Below are positions 8,894 to 19,210 of a stretch of DNA of 43,446 nucleotides, piece by piece. Within the stretch, counting starts at the first letter, position 1, and every line of letters starts with the position of its first letter. Origin of the DNA: JBMFOH01 sp049969715 [NCBI: bacterium] (GTDB lineage Bacteria > DUMJ01); contig JBMFOH010000006.1 of assembly GCA_049969715.1 (NCBI GenBank), positions 1 through 43,446 on the forward strand. The letters run 5' to 3'. The translations under genes were made by a program, and so were the position numbers. The notes below the pieces were generated by a model. The model was given only the letters and a program-made list of their open reading frames with translations. It ran no database searches and was not told where the DNA came from.

Positions 8894-10174
8894 TCAAATA
8901 ACAACCCCTTTTAATGTATAGCTATTAGCCTCTGTTATCTTTACAGAGACTATCTTTCCTAATTCTATCTTTTCATCTATTATAACCACCTTGTTTGTCC
9001 TTGTTCTTCCTCTTGATTGAGAGTTCCACCGTGTTTTACCCTCTTCTATTAGGACCTCCTGTACTGTTCCTATAAGCTGTTTATTTATCTGTTCAGAGAT
9101 CTCATTTTGAACCCTATTGAATATCTCGTATCTGGATTGTTTAATATTATAGGGAAGATCTGGAAGTTCTGATGCCCTCGTCATAGGTCTTGGAGAAAAG
9201 ATCGCAGAATAGACTTGATCAAATTTTACTTCCCTTATAAAAGTCAATAACTCTTCAAACTCTTCGTCTGTTTCGGTTGGGTATCCTATAATGATATCGG
9301 TGGTAATAGCAATCCCAGGAATATTCTCTCTTATCTTGTCTATGAGGGCTCTATAATGTGTCTTTGTATACCTTCTATTCATTAGTTGGAGTATCCTGTC
9401 ATTTCCTCCCTGTACTGGAAGATGGAGATGTTCACATACCTTTGGCAATTCCTTTATAGCTTTTATAAGTTCATCAGAGATGTCCTTAGGATGTGATGTA
9501 GTAAATCGAATCCTTTCTAAGCCATCTATACCGTTAAGTCGATATAAAAGTTCTGCAAATGTTAGTTCTCCAGGGATATCCTTGCCATAAGAATTTACAT
9601 TCTGACCAAGAAGAGTAACTTCCTTTGTTCCCCTTGAAACGAGTCCTTCTACCTCTTCTATGATGAGATTACTTGGCTTACTCCTTTCTCTTCCTCTTAC
9701 GTAGGGTACTATACAGTAGCTACAGAAGTTGTTACATCCTTCCATAATCCTTACAAATACAGATACAGGACTTTTTTCAGGGATTATTATATTCCATTCT
9801 CCGGGGTTTTCTTCTACATATATCCTTTCTTCTTCCTTAAGAATATCTGGAATATTTAAAAAGTCAAATGTTCCTACAACTTTATCTACATAGGGAAATC
9901 TCTCCAGTATCTTCTCCTTATGTGCCTGAGCATAACAACCTGCCACCACTATAATAGGAGGATGATTATTATACTTGAGCCTTTTGAGCTCTCCTAGTCT
10001 GCCCTCTATTCTTATTTCAGAACGCCTCCTTACTGAGCAGGTATTTAGTATTATTACATCTGCATTAAGAGGAGAATCTACAGGGATATTTCCTTCTCTC
10101 TCTAGAAGAGTACTAAGCTCTTCTGACTGTTTTTCATTCATCTGACAGCCTATTGTCCATATATAAAATTTCAT
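8894..10174 (-). CDS. miaB: tRNA-2-methylthio-N6-dimethylallyladenosine synthase MiaB
   Basis: This radical SAM methylthiotransferase adds the ms2 group to i6A37 of tRNAs. The N-terminal cluster cysteines are C10, C46 and C80. The radical SAM cluster is C147-x3-C151-x2-C154, followed by the family motif IVPYVRGRE. A TRAM domain fills about 365-426. The length of 426 is usual. ATGA overlap with glyS (10171-10174) indicates translational coupling. A second methylthiotransferase, MtaB, is at 21942-23186; the N-terminal motif GCQMN here and GCKTN there separate the two subfamilies. Confidence 0.95.
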   Translation of the reverse strand: MKFYIWTIGCQMNEKQSEELSTLLEREGNIPVDSPLNADVIILNTCSVRRRSEIRIEGRLGELKRLKYNNHPPIIVVAGCYAQAHKEKILERFPYVDKVVGTFDFLNIPDILKEEERIYVEENPGEWNIIIPEKSPVSVFVRIMEGCNNFCSYCIVPYVRGRERSKPSNLIIEEVEGLVSRGTKEVTLLGQNVNSYGKDIPGELTFAELLYRLNGIDGLERIRFTTSHPKDISDELIKAIKELPKVCEHLHLPVQGGNDRILQLMNRRYTKTHYRALIDKIRENIPGIAITTDIIIGYPTETDEEFEELLTFIREVKFDQVYSAIFSPRPMTRASELPDLPYNIKQSRYEIFNRVQNEISEQINKQLIGTVQEVLIEEGKTRWNSQSRGRTRTNKVVIIDEKIELGKIVSVKITEANSYTLKGVVI

Positions 10175-12174
10175 CTCTCTTCTACCCTTGTGAGGTCTCC
10201 AAACGGACTAAAGAGTCTATATGTATTCTTTAATAGAGAAAGCCTATTTATCCTTATCCTTTCATCATCAACCATAACAAACACATTCTTGAAGAATCTC
10301 TCTAATATCTCCACTAGTGGGAGAAGCCTTTCATATCTCTTTTTGAGAGACATATCACCATCTAGATTTACGTTATTTATAAACTCATACAGTGACCTTT
10401 CATCGTCTGTCTCAAAATAACTAGGATTACATATGGGTAGGTCCTCTAGCTCTCTTGTTATCCTAAAGCATCTGACCGCAGCGGTGACAAACTGAGGAAA
10501 TGTCTCTTGAGTAGATAGTTCCTGCAAAGTAACAGCTGTATTTGTTATCTTAGAGACAGAAGTGGTATCTAAACCTAGGGACGACTCTACTAGGTCTCTC
10601 CTTATCCCCTTTCCTACAAGATAATTATAGACCCTCTGGGATATAAATGTCCATATCTCTTTTTTATCCTTGGCATTTAGGATATCCATCAGGGACGATA
10701 ATTCTACATCGATATTACTCTCTCCTAAAAGATATACTAGATTATACGCCTCTTTTCTTAATCCATAGGGATCTTGAGAACCAGATGGCACATAACCTTC
10801 ATTAAATGAAGAGACTATATCGTACATCCTTTCCACAATGGCTAGTAACTTGGCATTAAAATCGTCCGGATTTGCTTCCTCATGGTGATATATAGCCCTC
10901 CAGATTGTTTCTTCTTCCGTCAACCTGGCATATATGCCTCCTATAATGCCATGTAGTTCTGGGAATTCCTTTGCCATCTCAGTAGTTCGGTCTGTCTCAG
11001 AGAGTATAAGAGCATCCTCAAGGTCCTTTTTCCTATCAGATAGAGATAGTACATCTATAAGATAGGAGAGTAAGAAGTTCATCCTCTCTACCTTATCCCT
11101 TAGTGTCCCTCTGGTACCAGGAAGACTTATCTTAGAAAGGTCTTTTACCCTCTCCCTCAATGGGATAGAGGTATCCCTATCATAGAAAAACTTAGCATCA
11201 TCAAATCTGGCACTTATCACCCTTTCATTACCTTTTTTTATGTTTGCTATTGCGTCCTGTCCCATATTGCTTACAATGATAAACCCAGGATAGAGCATTC
11301 CTGTTTTTCTTTTGATAGGGATATATCTCTGATGGTGGACCATAACAGTAGTAAGAACCTCGGAAGGTAATTCCAAAAAGTATTCAGAAAAATTGCCCAG
11401 TATTATATATGGATACTCTACTAGAAATGTAACTTCGTTTAGTAACTCCTCAGTTAGTAACGGCTGAACATTCAAATCTTCTGTTAGTTTATCTACAGTT
11501 TCTAGGATGTATCTTTTTCTCTTGTTGTGGTCAAATATTACATAGGCATTTTCTAATTTCTCTTTGTACTCTTTGGCATTCTTTAGATAGATCTTACCTG
11601 ATGAGAGGAATCTATGACCATACGTATACCTATTACTTTCTATTCCAGCTAGTTTGAATGGAATTATTTCCTCATCCAACAGGGCAACAATCCACCTTAT
11701 GGGGCGAGAGAATACAAACTTGGTCTCTTCCCAGTACATAGGTCTAGGAATATCTAGAGACCTTATGAGTTCTGTAAATATATCTCCAAGTAAGTCCCTT
11801 ACATTTTTGCCCTTTTCTTTTACCTCAGCGAATGCGTATTCCCCCTGAGGAGTTTTCTCAAAGACTATATCCTCTAAAGCACATCCTTGTCTCTCAACGA
11901 AACCAAGTAAGGCTTTAGTAGGTTTCCCATTGTTATCTAGAGAGACACTCTTGGGCGGACCCTTTACCTTCTTTACCTTATCCTCCTGTGCTGGAGACAT
12001 ATCATATATAAATAATGTTAATCTTCTTGGGGTGCCAAATACCTCTATATCCCCACATTTAATACTGTATCTTTCCATTAAGATCTTAGCGTTTCTTTCT
12101 ATCTGGTCTAGAATATCCGGGAATATCCTAGCTGGAAGTTCTTCTGTTCCTATCTCAAGAAGGACTGTTTTCAT
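10171..12174 (-). CDS. glyS: glycyl-tRNA synthetase beta subunit
   Basis: This is the beta subunit of heterotetrameric GlyRS, which contributes tRNA binding. The 667-residue sequence begins with the family signature [12 protein letters not shown] and ends in a helical DALR-like anticodon-binding region. ATG at 12174 is preferred because AGGAG lies 7 nt upstream and homologues begin at this point. A longer in-frame start at 12210 would add 12 residues and lacks a ribosome site. The gene overlaps glyQ by 20 nt, fitting stoichiometric coupled synthesis. Confidence 0.95.
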   Translation of the reverse strand: MKTVLLEIGTEELPARIFPDILDQIERNAKILMERYSIKCGDIEVFGTPRRLTLFIYDMSPAQEDKVKKVKGPPKSVSLDNNGKPTKALLGFVERQGCALEDIVFEKTPQGEYAFAEVKEKGKNVRDLLGDIFTELIRSLDIPRPMYWEETKFVFSRPIRWIVALLDEEIIPFKLAGIESNRYTYGHRFLSSGKIYLKNAKEYKEKLENAYVIFDHNKRKRYILETVDKLTEDLNVQPLLTEELLNEVTFLVEYPYIILGNFSEYFLELPSEVLTTVMVHHQRYIPIKRKTGMLYPGFIIVSNMGQDAIANIKKGNERVISARFDDAKFFYDRDTSIPLRERVKDLSKISLPGTRGTLRDKVERMNFLLSYLIDVLSLSDRKKDLEDALILSETDRTTEMAKEFPELHGIIGGIYARLTEEETIWRAIYHHEEANPDDFNAKLLAIVERMYDIVSSFNEGYVPSGSQDPYGLRKEAYNLVYLLGESNIDVELSSLMDILNAKDKKEIWTFISQRVYNYLVGKGIRRDLVESSLGLDTTSVSKITNTAVTLQELSTQETFPQFVTAAVRCFRITRELEDLPICNPSYFETDDERSLYEFINNVNLDGDMSLKKRYERLLPLVEILERFFKNVFVMVDDERIRINRLSLLKNTYRLFSPFGDLTRVEER

Positions 12175-13021
12175 AAGAAACTCCTTTCGTTTCCATATAG
12201 AGTTTGGCACACTCTCTAGCCAGTGCCCTTACCCTTCCTATGTAGGTTACCCTCTCGGTGTAAGATAATATACCTCCGGCATCGAGGAGATTAAAGGTGT
12301 GAGAACACTTGAGGGTATAGTCATAGGCAGGAAGAATAAGTTTAATATCTAGAAGTCTCCTAGATTCTTTTTCATAGAGCTTAAATAGCTCTCTAAGTAG
12401 ATTTCCATCCCCAGTTATGAGAGCATACTTAGACTGTTCTATCTCTTCCTGGAGTCGTATATTTCCATATGATATAGAGCTATTCCAGGAGAGGTCAAAT
12501 ACACTTTCCTTCTCTTGAACATACATAGCGAGCCTTTCTAATCCATATGTAATTTCAGCTGAAACTAATTCTACTGGAAAACCTCCCATCTGTTGGAAAT
12601 AGGTAAATTGTGTAATCTCCATGCCATCAAGCCATACCTCCCATCCTACACCCCATGCTCCAAGGGTTGGCGATTCCCAGTTATCCTCTACAAACCTGAT
12701 ATCATGGAGTATTGGGTCTATTCCTATGTATCTGAGGCTATCTATGTACATATCTATTACATCAGGAGGGGCAGGCTTTAAGATTACCTGAAGCTGATAA
12801 TACTTACAGAGTCTATTTGGGTTTTCTCCAAATCTTCCATCAGCAGGCCTTCTGCTAGGTTGGACATAGGCTACATTCCATCTTTCTGGTCCAAGGGCTC
12901 TAAAAAACGTATCAGGGCTCATTGTTCCCGCCCCAACCTCTATATCATAGGGTTGGGTGATTACACAGTCCTTCTCCTGCCAAAAATAAAGAAGTTTTAA
13001 TATCAATTCTTGAAAGGTCAC
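12155..13021 (-). CDS. glyQ: glycyl-tRNA synthetase alpha subunit
   Basis: This is the catalytic alpha subunit of bacterial alpha2beta2 GlyRS (288 residues), charging tRNA-Gly in the cytosol. Class II features are visible near the N-terminus: [18 protein letters not shown], followed by [19 protein letters not shown] and the block [18 protein letters not shown]. The start is GTG at 13021, overlapping the recO stop as GTGA, with AGAGGTG a few bases before it. Confidence 0.96.
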   Translation of the reverse strand: MTFQELILKLLYFWQEKDCVITQPYDIEVGAGTMSPDTFFRALGPERWNVAYVQPSRRPADGRFGENPNRLCKYYQLQVILKPAPPDVIDMYIDSLRYIGIDPILHDIRFVEDNWESPTLGAWGVGWEVWLDGMEITQFTYFQQMGGFPVELVSAEITYGLERLAMYVQEKESVFDLSWNSSISYGNIRLQEEIEQSKYALITGDGNLLRELFKLYEKESRRLLDIKLILPAYDYTLKCSHTFNLLDAGGILSYTERVTYIGRVRALARECAKLYMETKGVSYENSPS

Positions 13022-13743
13022 AACTTCACCTCTTCCGACTTTAATTTTATACCTGTGTGATATAGTCTAAAACCTTCTAATATATCGTCTATCTCTTTCC
13101 CTAACATTTGAGGAACCTCTTTCTTTATAGCCTCACTTAACTTCATCCCTTCGTACTCTTTTAGGACCTCTATAGCCTTGCTAGAGGTAAGCATAGCATC
13201 ATTTGTCTTTAGCATACAGTCTCTACAGATTACTCCACCTAAGGAAGGGCTAAAGTAGAAGATATCTTCTCTACCACATATACACCTATCTAACCTTAGT
13301 TTGTAACCAGCTAAAGATATAGCATTAATCCAGAAAAATCTTAATAAAGACTCTATATTAGCATCATACCTATCTAAAGCAGTGAGAACTCCTAATAGAA
13401 GCCTGTAGAAGTTCTCCCCACTATCGTTCTCTGGGGTAATAACTTCAGTAAATTCTAACATCCTAACTGCAGTGAGATATTTATTTAGATCCTTCCTTAT
13501 ATTTGGAAACGCCTTTATGACCTCTACTCCTTTAACAATATCGAACGTCTTTCCTATGTTTATCCATGCCCTTATTGCATTTAGGGGTTCCAAGCTTCCT
13601 GCTAATTTGCTAGAAATCTTTCTAGACCCTCTAGCAACAGCCTTTAATTTTCCTCTTTCTCTAGTAAGAAGAATAATCAATCTATCCCCTTCTCCTATAT
13701 TCTTGTGAGAAAGGATAAGCCCAGTAATGTAATAAGACCTCAT
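13018..13743 (-). CDS. recO: DNA repair protein RecO
   Basis: RecO loads RecA with RecR in the RecFOR recombination pathway. The 241-residue protein has the N-terminal OB fold (about 1-75, with [16 protein letters not shown]) and a zinc-binding cluster C154-x-C156 and C173-x2-C176. It is the first gene of the seven-gene reverse-strand operon. The ATG has no Shine-Dalgarno sequence, but an extended -10 ends only 6 nt before it, so the mRNA is probably leaderless. The start agrees with the conserved N-terminus of the family. Confidence 0.92.
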   Translation of the reverse strand: MRSYYITGLILSHKNIGEGDRLIILLTRERGKLKAVARGSRKISSKLAGSLEPLNAIRAWINIGKTFDIVKGVEVIKAFPNIRKDLNKYLTAVRMLEFTEVITPENDSGENFYRLLLGVLTALDRYDANIESLLRFFWINAISLAGYKLRLDRCICGREDIFYFSPSLGGVICRDCMLKTNDAMLTSSKAIEVLKEYEGMKLSEAIKKEVPQMLGKEIDDILEGFRLYHTGIKLKSEEVKL

Positions 13744-13749
13744 AAAGAA

Positions 13750-13758
13750 ATTATAACA
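13750..13758 (-). promoter_or_regulatory. extended -10 promoter of the recO operon
   Basis: On the reverse strand TGTTATAAT is a perfect TGn-TATAAT extended -10. The best -35 is TTGTAT at 13780-13775, 19 bp upstream. The hexamer ends 6 nt before the recO ATG, so the predicted transcription start coincides with the start codon. Confidence 0.7.
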
Positions 13759-13802
13759 TAAATTTATCTATCTAATACAAATTTTTCTGGAAGGTTATTA
13801 GG

Positions 13803-13831
13803 TTGACATCTATATTCTACATCTATATAAT
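13803..13831 (+). promoter_or_regulatory. consensus sigma-70-type promoter of the MFS-ccdA unit
   Basis: TTGACA (13803-13808), a 17-bp spacer and TATAAT (13826-13831) form a perfect consensus promoter. The ATG of the MFS gene is at 13840, 8 nt after the -10, so the transcript is predicted to begin at or within a base or two of the start codon. It is divergent from the recO promoter within the same 96-bp gap. Confidence 0.85.
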
Positions 13832-13839
13832 AAAGTCCT

Positions 13840-15051
13840 ATGCAAAGGTTATCAACGTTTGAATCGCTTAGATATAGAAATTTTAGGCTCTTCTGGTTTG
13901 GTCAGTTTATGTCTCTTATAGGGAGCTGGATGCAGACTGTTGGCCAGGGATGGCTTGTCCTTGAACTTACTAATTCCTCCTTCCTCTTGGGGTTAGTAAG
14001 TGCCATAGGTTCTTTACCTGTTCTTTTCCTTTCAATCTTTGCAGGGGTAGTGGCAGACAAGGTAAGGAAGAGAAACCTCATTATTGTTACTCAAACATCA
14101 TTGACTATTCTTGCCTTCTCTATTGGGATAATTACCTATATGGGCATAGTAAAATTTTGGCATATACTCGTTATTGTTGCCCTTTTTGGTGTAGCGAATG
14201 CATTCGATATGCCTGCGAGACAGACATTTGTTGTAGAGCTTGTTGACAAAGAGTCCCTTATGAATGCTATTGCTTTGAATTCTTCTATATTTAATGGAGC
14301 AAGAATCATAGGTCCTGCTATTGCTGGAGTGATGGTTTCTTCTATAGGTGTTGCTGGATGTTTTATCTTAAATGCTATAAGCTTTATCCCCGTGATTGTG
14401 GGATTGTCTCTGATAGATGGAGAATTTAGGGTAGACTCTTCTAGTAATGATTCTGTTATTGAGTCTCTAAAAGGAGGTTTTCTGTATCTAAAGGAAAACC
14501 CTAATATCTTTTTTATTATAATAATGGTAGCAATAAATAGTGTGTTTGGAATGCCATATATCACCCTTATGCCTGTTTTTGCTAGAGATGTATTTAAGGT
14601 AGGGGCCCAAGGCTTAGGTTTTCTAATGTCAGCTACTGGGGTAGGAGCTTTGATAGGAGCCTTATTTATAGCTTCTATTGGGAGGTACAAATATAAGGGA
14701 AGACTCCTCATCACTGGAATAATAGGGTTTTCTATCTTTCTGCTCCTTTTTACCATAACTAGGAGCTTTACAGTAGCCATATGGATGTTAGTTTTTACTG
14801 GATTTTGTATGATAGTATTTACGTCTACTGCCAACACTACAGTACAGACTTATACACAGGATGATATGAGGGGAAGGGTTATGAGCTTCTATACTACTTT
14901 TTTTACAGGAATGGCACCTTTAGGTAACTTACAAGCAGGATATCTGGCAAATTTTTGGGGAGCTCCTAAGGCTATCTTCATAGGAGCAGTTATGAATATA
15001 GTAATTGTTATAGTAATCCTGTTAAAGTTGCCTGATATAAAGAATCTATAA
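13840..15051 (+). CDS. MFS transporter, EntS/MFS_3-like exporter
   Basis: The 403-residue, 12-helix membrane protein resembles the EntS/DUF894 branch of the major facilitator superfamily. The N-terminus FESLRYRNFRLFWFGQFMS and the loop VADKVRKRN between helices 2 and 3 are typical. Members of this branch export siderophores, drugs or other small molecules; the substrate cannot be read from the sequence. No Shine-Dalgarno precedes the ATG, in keeping with a leaderless mRNA from the consensus promoter just upstream. ccdA follows after 18 nt. Confidence 0.85.
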   Translation: MQRLSTFESLRYRNFRLFWFGQFMSLIGSWMQTVGQGWLVLELTNSSFLLGLVSAIGSLPVLFLSIFAGVVADKVRKRNLIIVTQTSLTILAFSIGIITYMGIVKFWHILVIVALFGVANAFDMPARQTFVVELVDKESLMNAIALNSSIFNGARIIGPAIAGVMVSSIGVAGCFILNAISFIPVIVGLSLIDGEFRVDSSSNDSVIESLKGGFLYLKENPNIFFIIIMVAINSVFGMPYITLMPVFARDVFKVGAQGLGFLMSATGVGALIGALFIASIGRYKYKGRLLITGIIGFSIFLLLFTITRSFTVAIWMLVFTGFCMIVFTSTANTTVQTYTQDDMRGRVMSFYTTFFTGMAPLGNLQAGYLANFWGAPKAIFIGAVMNIVIVIVILLKLPDIKNL

Positions 15052-15069
15052 AGAAGGAGATGTGTATTT

Positions 15070-15756
15070 ATGAGCAATAATATTTCTCTTTTAGTTGCAT
15101 TCTGGGGTGGAATAATTTCTTTTTTCTCTCCATGCATATTACCATTGATCCCTCTCTACATATCATATATTTCAGGTGTTTCTTCATACTCTTCGGAAAT
15201 CAGGCGTTCACGTTCCTTTTTAATAACTAGAGTCCTAGTCTTTGTCTTAGGGTTCTCTCTCATTTTCACGATCTTGGGAGCATCGGCATCCTTTATAGGG
15301 AATTGGATTATGAACTATAGAGGGATATTTTTACGCATTGGTGGTATCATTCTTATCATATTTGGGGTCTCTTTTCTTGGAATCCTTAAAATTCCATTTC
15401 TATTTAGGGAATTTAAGATAAATATAAAGGGTATTGGTGGTTTTTTTGAATCCTTCCTTTTAGGGATGACATTTGCTTTGGGTTGGACCCCTTGTGTAAC
15501 TCCTATCCTTTCTTCCATCCTTATACTTGCAGCTACCCAGACTTCCATATACAAGGGGATGATGATGTTATTTGTATATGCCTTGGGATTAGGAATACCT
15601 TTTATAGTAGTAGCTATATTTTGGGAAAGGTATATAGCCAATGCCTCCAAGATACGTAGAATAATCCCGTATATCTCATTCATTGGAGGTGTATTCATTA
15701 TCGTAGTTGGTATCTTTATGGTCCTGGGTAGGATGTTTACTCAGATATTCTTTTGA
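15070..15756 (+). CDS. ccdA: cytochrome c biogenesis protein CcdA (thiol electron transporter)
   Basis: The 228-residue protein with about six membrane helices moves reducing equivalents from cytoplasmic thioredoxin across the inner membrane. The two redox cysteines sit in duplicated half-motifs: FFSPCILPLIPLY near residue 18 and GWTPCVTPILSSI near residue 140. No extracytoplasmic thioredoxin, ResA or cytochrome c maturation gene is adjacent. AGGAG precedes the ATG. It probably shares the MFS transcript. Confidence 0.9.
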   Translation: MSNNISLLVAFWGGIISFFSPCILPLIPLYISYISGVSSYSSEIRRSRSFLITRVLVFVLGFSLIFTILGASASFIGNWIMNYRGIFLRIGGIILIIFGVSFLGILKIPFLFREFKINIKGIGGFFESFLLGMTFALGWTPCVTPILSSILILAATQTSIYKGMMMLFVYALGLGIPFIVVAIFWERYIANASKIRRIIPYISFIGGVFIIVVGIFMVLGRMFTQIFF

Positions 15757-15761
15757 ATTCC

Positions 15762-15790
15762 TTGACAAAAATACAGTTAAATGGTAAACT
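15762..15790 (+). promoter_or_regulatory. promoter of the hrcA heat-shock operon
   Basis: TTGACA (15762-15767), a 17-bp spacer and TAAACT (15785-15790) make a good vegetative promoter that starts 5 nt after the ccdA stop. The expected transcription start near 15797 lies just before the CIRCE operator, the usual arrangement for HrcA repression. Confidence 0.85.
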
Positions 15791-15803
15791 TTTTTATGTA
15801 AAG

Positions 15804-15830
15804 TTAGCACTCTACATAATTGAGTGCTAA
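15804..15830 (+). promoter_or_regulatory. CIRCE operator
   Basis: TTAGCACTC (15804-15812), a 9-nt spacer and GAGTGCTAA (15822-15830) match the CIRCE consensus perfectly. This is the HrcA repressor binding site and predicts heat induction of the hrcA-grpE-dnaK-dnaJ operon and its downstream genes. Confidence 0.97.
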
Positions 15831-15843
15831 CAGGAGATGATGA

Positions 15844-16851
15844 GTGAAGATGTTGACAGAGAGAGAAAAGTTAATCTTGAAGGCTGTTGTAGAGGAATAT
15901 ATAGAAACAGGGGAACCTATAAGTTCTAAACTGGTAGCCTCTAAATATTGCCCAAATATAAGTCCAGCTACCATAAGAAATGATATGAGTGTCCTTGAGG
16001 AGATGGGCTATTTTTCTCAACCTCATCCTTCTGCTGGTAGAGTTCCCAGTTTGAAAGGTTATAAGTATTATGTAGAGAATATGTTAATGGAATATAGACT
16101 TTCTTCCCAGCAGAGGATGAAGATAAGAAAGATATTAGTAAATTTAGAGTCAGATATTACTGACTTAAGAGAGGTTATAAAGACTACCTCTTGGGTTATA
16201 GCTCAGCTCTCAAGATTATTAGCGTTCGGCTATGGTCCATTATTAACCGGGAGGTTAGCTAAAAAGATTTGGCTTACCTCTGTAGATGAGAATAGCGTTT
16301 TACTAATTTATATGACAGACTCGGGGGAGGTTGCCCATAAGCTAATAAAGACTAAATATAACCGTGAGAGATTAGAGGCGATTTCTAATTTCTTCTCCTC
16401 TAAACTGGAAAAAGAAGGTATCGAGAAGATAGACATAGAGGAAATGAAGACTTTTCCTCCTGAAGACTTGTCCCTTCTTCAGGAAATTATAAGTTGTTTG
16501 AAAGAGGAAGAATTTTCTTCTGCCCTCTCTTACATAGAAGGGACTGATTATATAGATAGAATCCCAGAGTTTAATGACCCAGAGACACTGAAGATAGTTA
16601 TAGACCTCCTTAATAGAGAAGAGGTAGTAGCTCAAAAGATAAGTGCTGCCATAAATTCTGGGAATACTTGGACTAGCATAGGAGAGAAAGGTAACCTTAC
16701 CTTTATAGCGATACCATATTTTATTAAAGAACATCCTGTAGGTGGAGCAGGTGTGGTAGGTCCGCTGAGAATGAACTATAAGTATATCATTCCCCTTTTA
16801 AATTATATAAGTTCTTGTATGTCTGAGATACTTTCTGTACGTTGGAGGTGA
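15844..16851 (+). CDS. hrcA: heat-inducible transcription repressor HrcA
   Basis: HrcA binds CIRCE and represses chaperone operons, and is usually kept active by GroEL. The 335-residue protein has an N-terminal winged helix (about 1-80) including ISPATIRNDMSVLEEMGY, followed by the GAF-like HrcA domain ending near the conserved block GVVGPLRMNY. GTG at 15844 is 6 nt after AGGAGA and is preferred to the ATG two codons later. It is the first gene of the operon and should autorepress through the CIRCE just upstream. Confidence 0.97.
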   Translation: MKMLTEREKLILKAVVEEYIETGEPISSKLVASKYCPNISPATIRNDMSVLEEMGYFSQPHPSAGRVPSLKGYKYYVENMLMEYRLSSQQRMKIRKILVNLESDITDLREVIKTTSWVIAQLSRLLAFGYGPLLTGRLAKKIWLTSVDENSVLLIYMTDSGEVAHKLIKTKYNRERLEAISNFFSSKLEKEGIEKIDIEEMKTFPPEDLSLLQEIISCLKEEEFSSALSYIEGTDYIDRIPEFNDPETLKIVIDLLNREEVVAQKISAAINSGNTWTSIGEKGNLTFIAIPYFIKEHPVGGAGVVGPLRMNYKYIIPLLNYISSCMSEILSVRWR

Positions 16852-16856
16852 ACCCT

Positions 16857-17372
16857 ATGGAAGAGAATATTACAAAAGAAGAAAATGATATCCATGCAGG
16901 AGAAGGACTTCCTGCTGAAGATATAAATGTTATCAAACATCAGTACGATGAACTTTATGAGAAATATATAAGGCTTGCTGCTGATTTTGATAATTATAGG
17001 AAGAGGATGGTTAGGGAAGTAGAGGAGCTTAAAGATGTAATAAGGGTAGAGCTTATTAAGTCATTGCTTCCTATATTGGATGATATAGAAAGGGCATTTA
17101 ACTCTATTCCTAGAGATAGGGAAGATGGAATGAAAGAAGGCATAGAGATGATATTGAAGAATTTTCAGGGCTGGCTCGGAAATCAGGGGGTAAAGACTAT
17201 AGATATTAGTGGTACATTTGACCCTAGATATCATGAAGTAATAGTGGTGGAAGAGAAAACTGATATAAAGGAGACAAGGATGGAAGAGTTAAGGAAAGGA
17301 TATGTTCTTAACGATAGAGTTATAAGACCTACTATGGTAAAGGTAGTAAGGAGTGTAAAGGAGGGAGAATAG
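16857..17372 (+). CDS. grpE: nucleotide exchange factor GrpE
   Basis: GrpE releases ADP from DnaK. The 171-residue protein has an acidic N-terminal tail, a long coiled coil (about 25-75) and the C-terminal beta domain with the family pattern around GYVLNDRVIRPTMVKV. The ATG at 16857 follows GGAGGTG by 6 nt. A TTG at 16842 overlapping hrcA is in frame but poorly placed. It lies between hrcA and dnaK with 5-nt and 3-nt gaps. Confidence 0.95.
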   Translation: MEENITKEENDIHAGEGLPAEDINVIKHQYDELYEKYIRLAADFDNYRKRMVREVEELKDVIRVELIKSLLPILDDIERAFNSIPRDREDGMKEGIEMILKNFQGWLGNQGVKTIDISGTFDPRYHEVIVVEEKTDIKETRMEELRKGYVLNDRVIRPTMVKVVRSVKEGE

Positions 17373-17375
17373 ATT

Positions 17376-19202
17376 ATGGCTAAAGTAATTGGAATTGATC
17401 TAGGAACTACAAACTCGGTAGTGGCTTTTGTAGAAGGAGGGAAACCTACTGTCATTCCTAATACAGAGGGGAGTAGACTTACCCCTTCAGCAGTGGCATT
17501 TACTCAGGATGGACAGATTTTAGTTGGTCAATTAGCTAAAAGGCAAGCTATATTAAACCCGGAGAGGACTATCCTTTCTATCAAGAGGCATATGGGGACT
17601 AACTATAAAGTGAGGATAGATAATAAGGAGTATACTCCTCAAGAGATCTCTGGAATGATACTTAGAAAACTAAAGGAAGATGCAGAAGCATACCTTGGGG
17701 AGAAGGTAGAAAAGGCAGTAATTACGGTGCCTGCATATTTTAATGACGCTCAAAGACAGGCCACCAAAGAAGCTGGAATTATAGCTGGTCTTGATGTCAT
17801 AAGAATTATAAATGAGCCTACCGCTTCTTCTCTTGCTTATGGATTAGATAAAGAAGGTTCACAGACTATTCTTGTATATGATCTTGGTGGAGGCACATTT
17901 GATGTATCTATATTAGAGATAGGCGAAGGGGTATTTGAGGTAAAGGCTACCAGTGGAGATACCCATCTGGGTGGAGATGACTATGACCAAAGGATTATAG
18001 ACTATCTAGTTGATGAATTTAAAAGGAGAGAGGGGATAGATCTAAGTCAAGATAGGATGGCACTTCAGAGACTCAAAGAGGCTGCTGAAAAGGCAAAGAT
18101 TGAGCTCTCTACATTAATGTCTACTGAGATAAACCTTCCATTTATCACTGCTACCCAGCAGGGACCTAAACATCTCAATATTACTCTAACTAGAGCCCAA
18201 TTCGAAGCTATGACAAGAGACCTTACCGAGAGGACTCGTGAACCTATATATAAGGCTCTCAGTGATGCGAAACTTGACCCTTCTAAGATAGATAAGGTTC
18301 TTTTAGTTGGTGGCTCTACAAGGATGCCTGCTGTTCAAAGATTAGTAAAGGAGATATTTAACAAGGAACCTCGTAAGGATATAAATCCAGATGAGTGTGT
18401 TGCTTTAGGGGCAGCTATTCAGGCTGCTGTCCTTGCCGGTGAAATAAAGGATATAGTTTTACTCGATGTGACCCCTCTATCTCTTGGTATAGAGACATTA
18501 GGTGGTATATTTACTAAGATGATAGAGCGTAATACTACAATCCCTGTGTCAAAGAGTGAGATATTTACTACTGCGGCAGATAATCAGACCTCAGTGGAGA
18601 TACATGTTTTACAAGGAGAAAGACCTATGGCTGCCGATAATCTCTCCTTAGGTAGATTTATACTTGATGGAATTCCACCTGCACCTAGGGGAGTTCCTAA
18701 GATACAGGTAACCTTTGACATAGATGCCAATGGGATTGTCCATGTTTCTGCTAAGGATCTAGCTACAAATAAGGAACAGAGGATTACAGTAAAGGGTGGA
18801 ACAGGATTATCTAAAGAAGAGATTGACCGTATGATGAAAGAGGCTCAGGCTCATGCAGAAGAGGATAAACGTCGTAGAGAAGAGGTAGAGATGAAAAACC
18901 AATTAGATAGTCTCATATATACAGCTGAAAAGGTAGGTAAAGATGCCAGTGGTAAGGTGAGCCAAGACCTCATAGACAATCTTAATAAGACTATAGAAGA
19001 AGTAAGGTCTAGTGATAAATCTAGTGTGGAGAAGATTAAAGAGGCGATAAACAAACTAAATGATGCTATATATAAGATTTCTACTGAACTATATGCAAAG
19101 GCTGGGAATCCTCAACAAGGAAACCCTAATCCTCCTGGAGATGGAGGAGAAGGGAAAAATCAAGGTGGAGATACTATAGATACAGACTATAAGGTTAATT
19201 AA
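17376..19202 (+). CDS. dnaK: molecular chaperone DnaK (Hsp70)
   Basis: The 608-residue ATP-dependent chaperone has all Hsp70 hallmarks: GIDLGTTNS (5-13), [12 protein letters not shown], the ATPase motif [10 protein letters not shown] and the interdomain linker [20 protein letters not shown] helical lid and a glycine- and proline-rich C-terminal tail follow. Family-typical length. It works with GrpE and DnaJ encoded on either side under CIRCE control. Confidence 0.98.
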   Translation: MAKVIGIDLGTTNSVVAFVEGGKPTVIPNTEGSRLTPSAVAFTQDGQILVGQLAKRQAILNPERTILSIKRHMGTNYKVRIDNKEYTPQEISGMILRKLKEDAEAYLGEKVEKAVITVPAYFNDAQRQATKEAGIIAGLDVIRIINEPTASSLAYGLDKEGSQTILVYDLGGGTFDVSILEIGEGVFEVKATSGDTHLGGDDYDQRIIDYLVDEFKRREGIDLSQDRMALQRLKEAAEKAKIELSTLMSTEINLPFITATQQGPKHLNITLTRAQFEAMTRDLTERTREPIYKALSDAKLDPSKIDKVLLVGGSTRMPAVQRLVKEIFNKEPRKDINPDECVALGAAIQAAVLAGEIKDIVLLDVTPLSLGIETLGGIFTKMIERNTTIPVSKSEIFTTAADNQTSVEIHVLQGERPMAADNLSLGRFILDGIPPAPRGVPKIQVTFDIDANGIVHVSAKDLATNKEQRITVKGGTGLSKEEIDRMMKEAQAHAEEDKRRREEVEMKNQLDSLIYTAEKVGKDASGKVSQDLIDNLNKTIEEVRSSDKSSVEKIKEAINKLNDAIYKISTELYAKAGNPQQGNPNPPGDGGEGKNQGGDTIDTDYKVN

Positions 19203-19210
19203 GAGAAGAG

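Noticed and set aside
8893-8904. TTG start of mutS at 8904
   Set aside because: It directly abuts the GGGG ribosome site. The ATG at 8892, 12 nt away, is more usable, although the margin is small.
12175-12210. Longer start for glyS
   Set aside because: No ribosome site; the added residues are not part of the family N-terminus, and ATG 12174 has AGGAG at 7 nt.
14136-14837. 233-residue reverse open frame inside the MFS gene
   Set aside because: It lies opposite a clear transporter frame, has the composition expected from the complement of hydrophobic codons and has no ribosome site.
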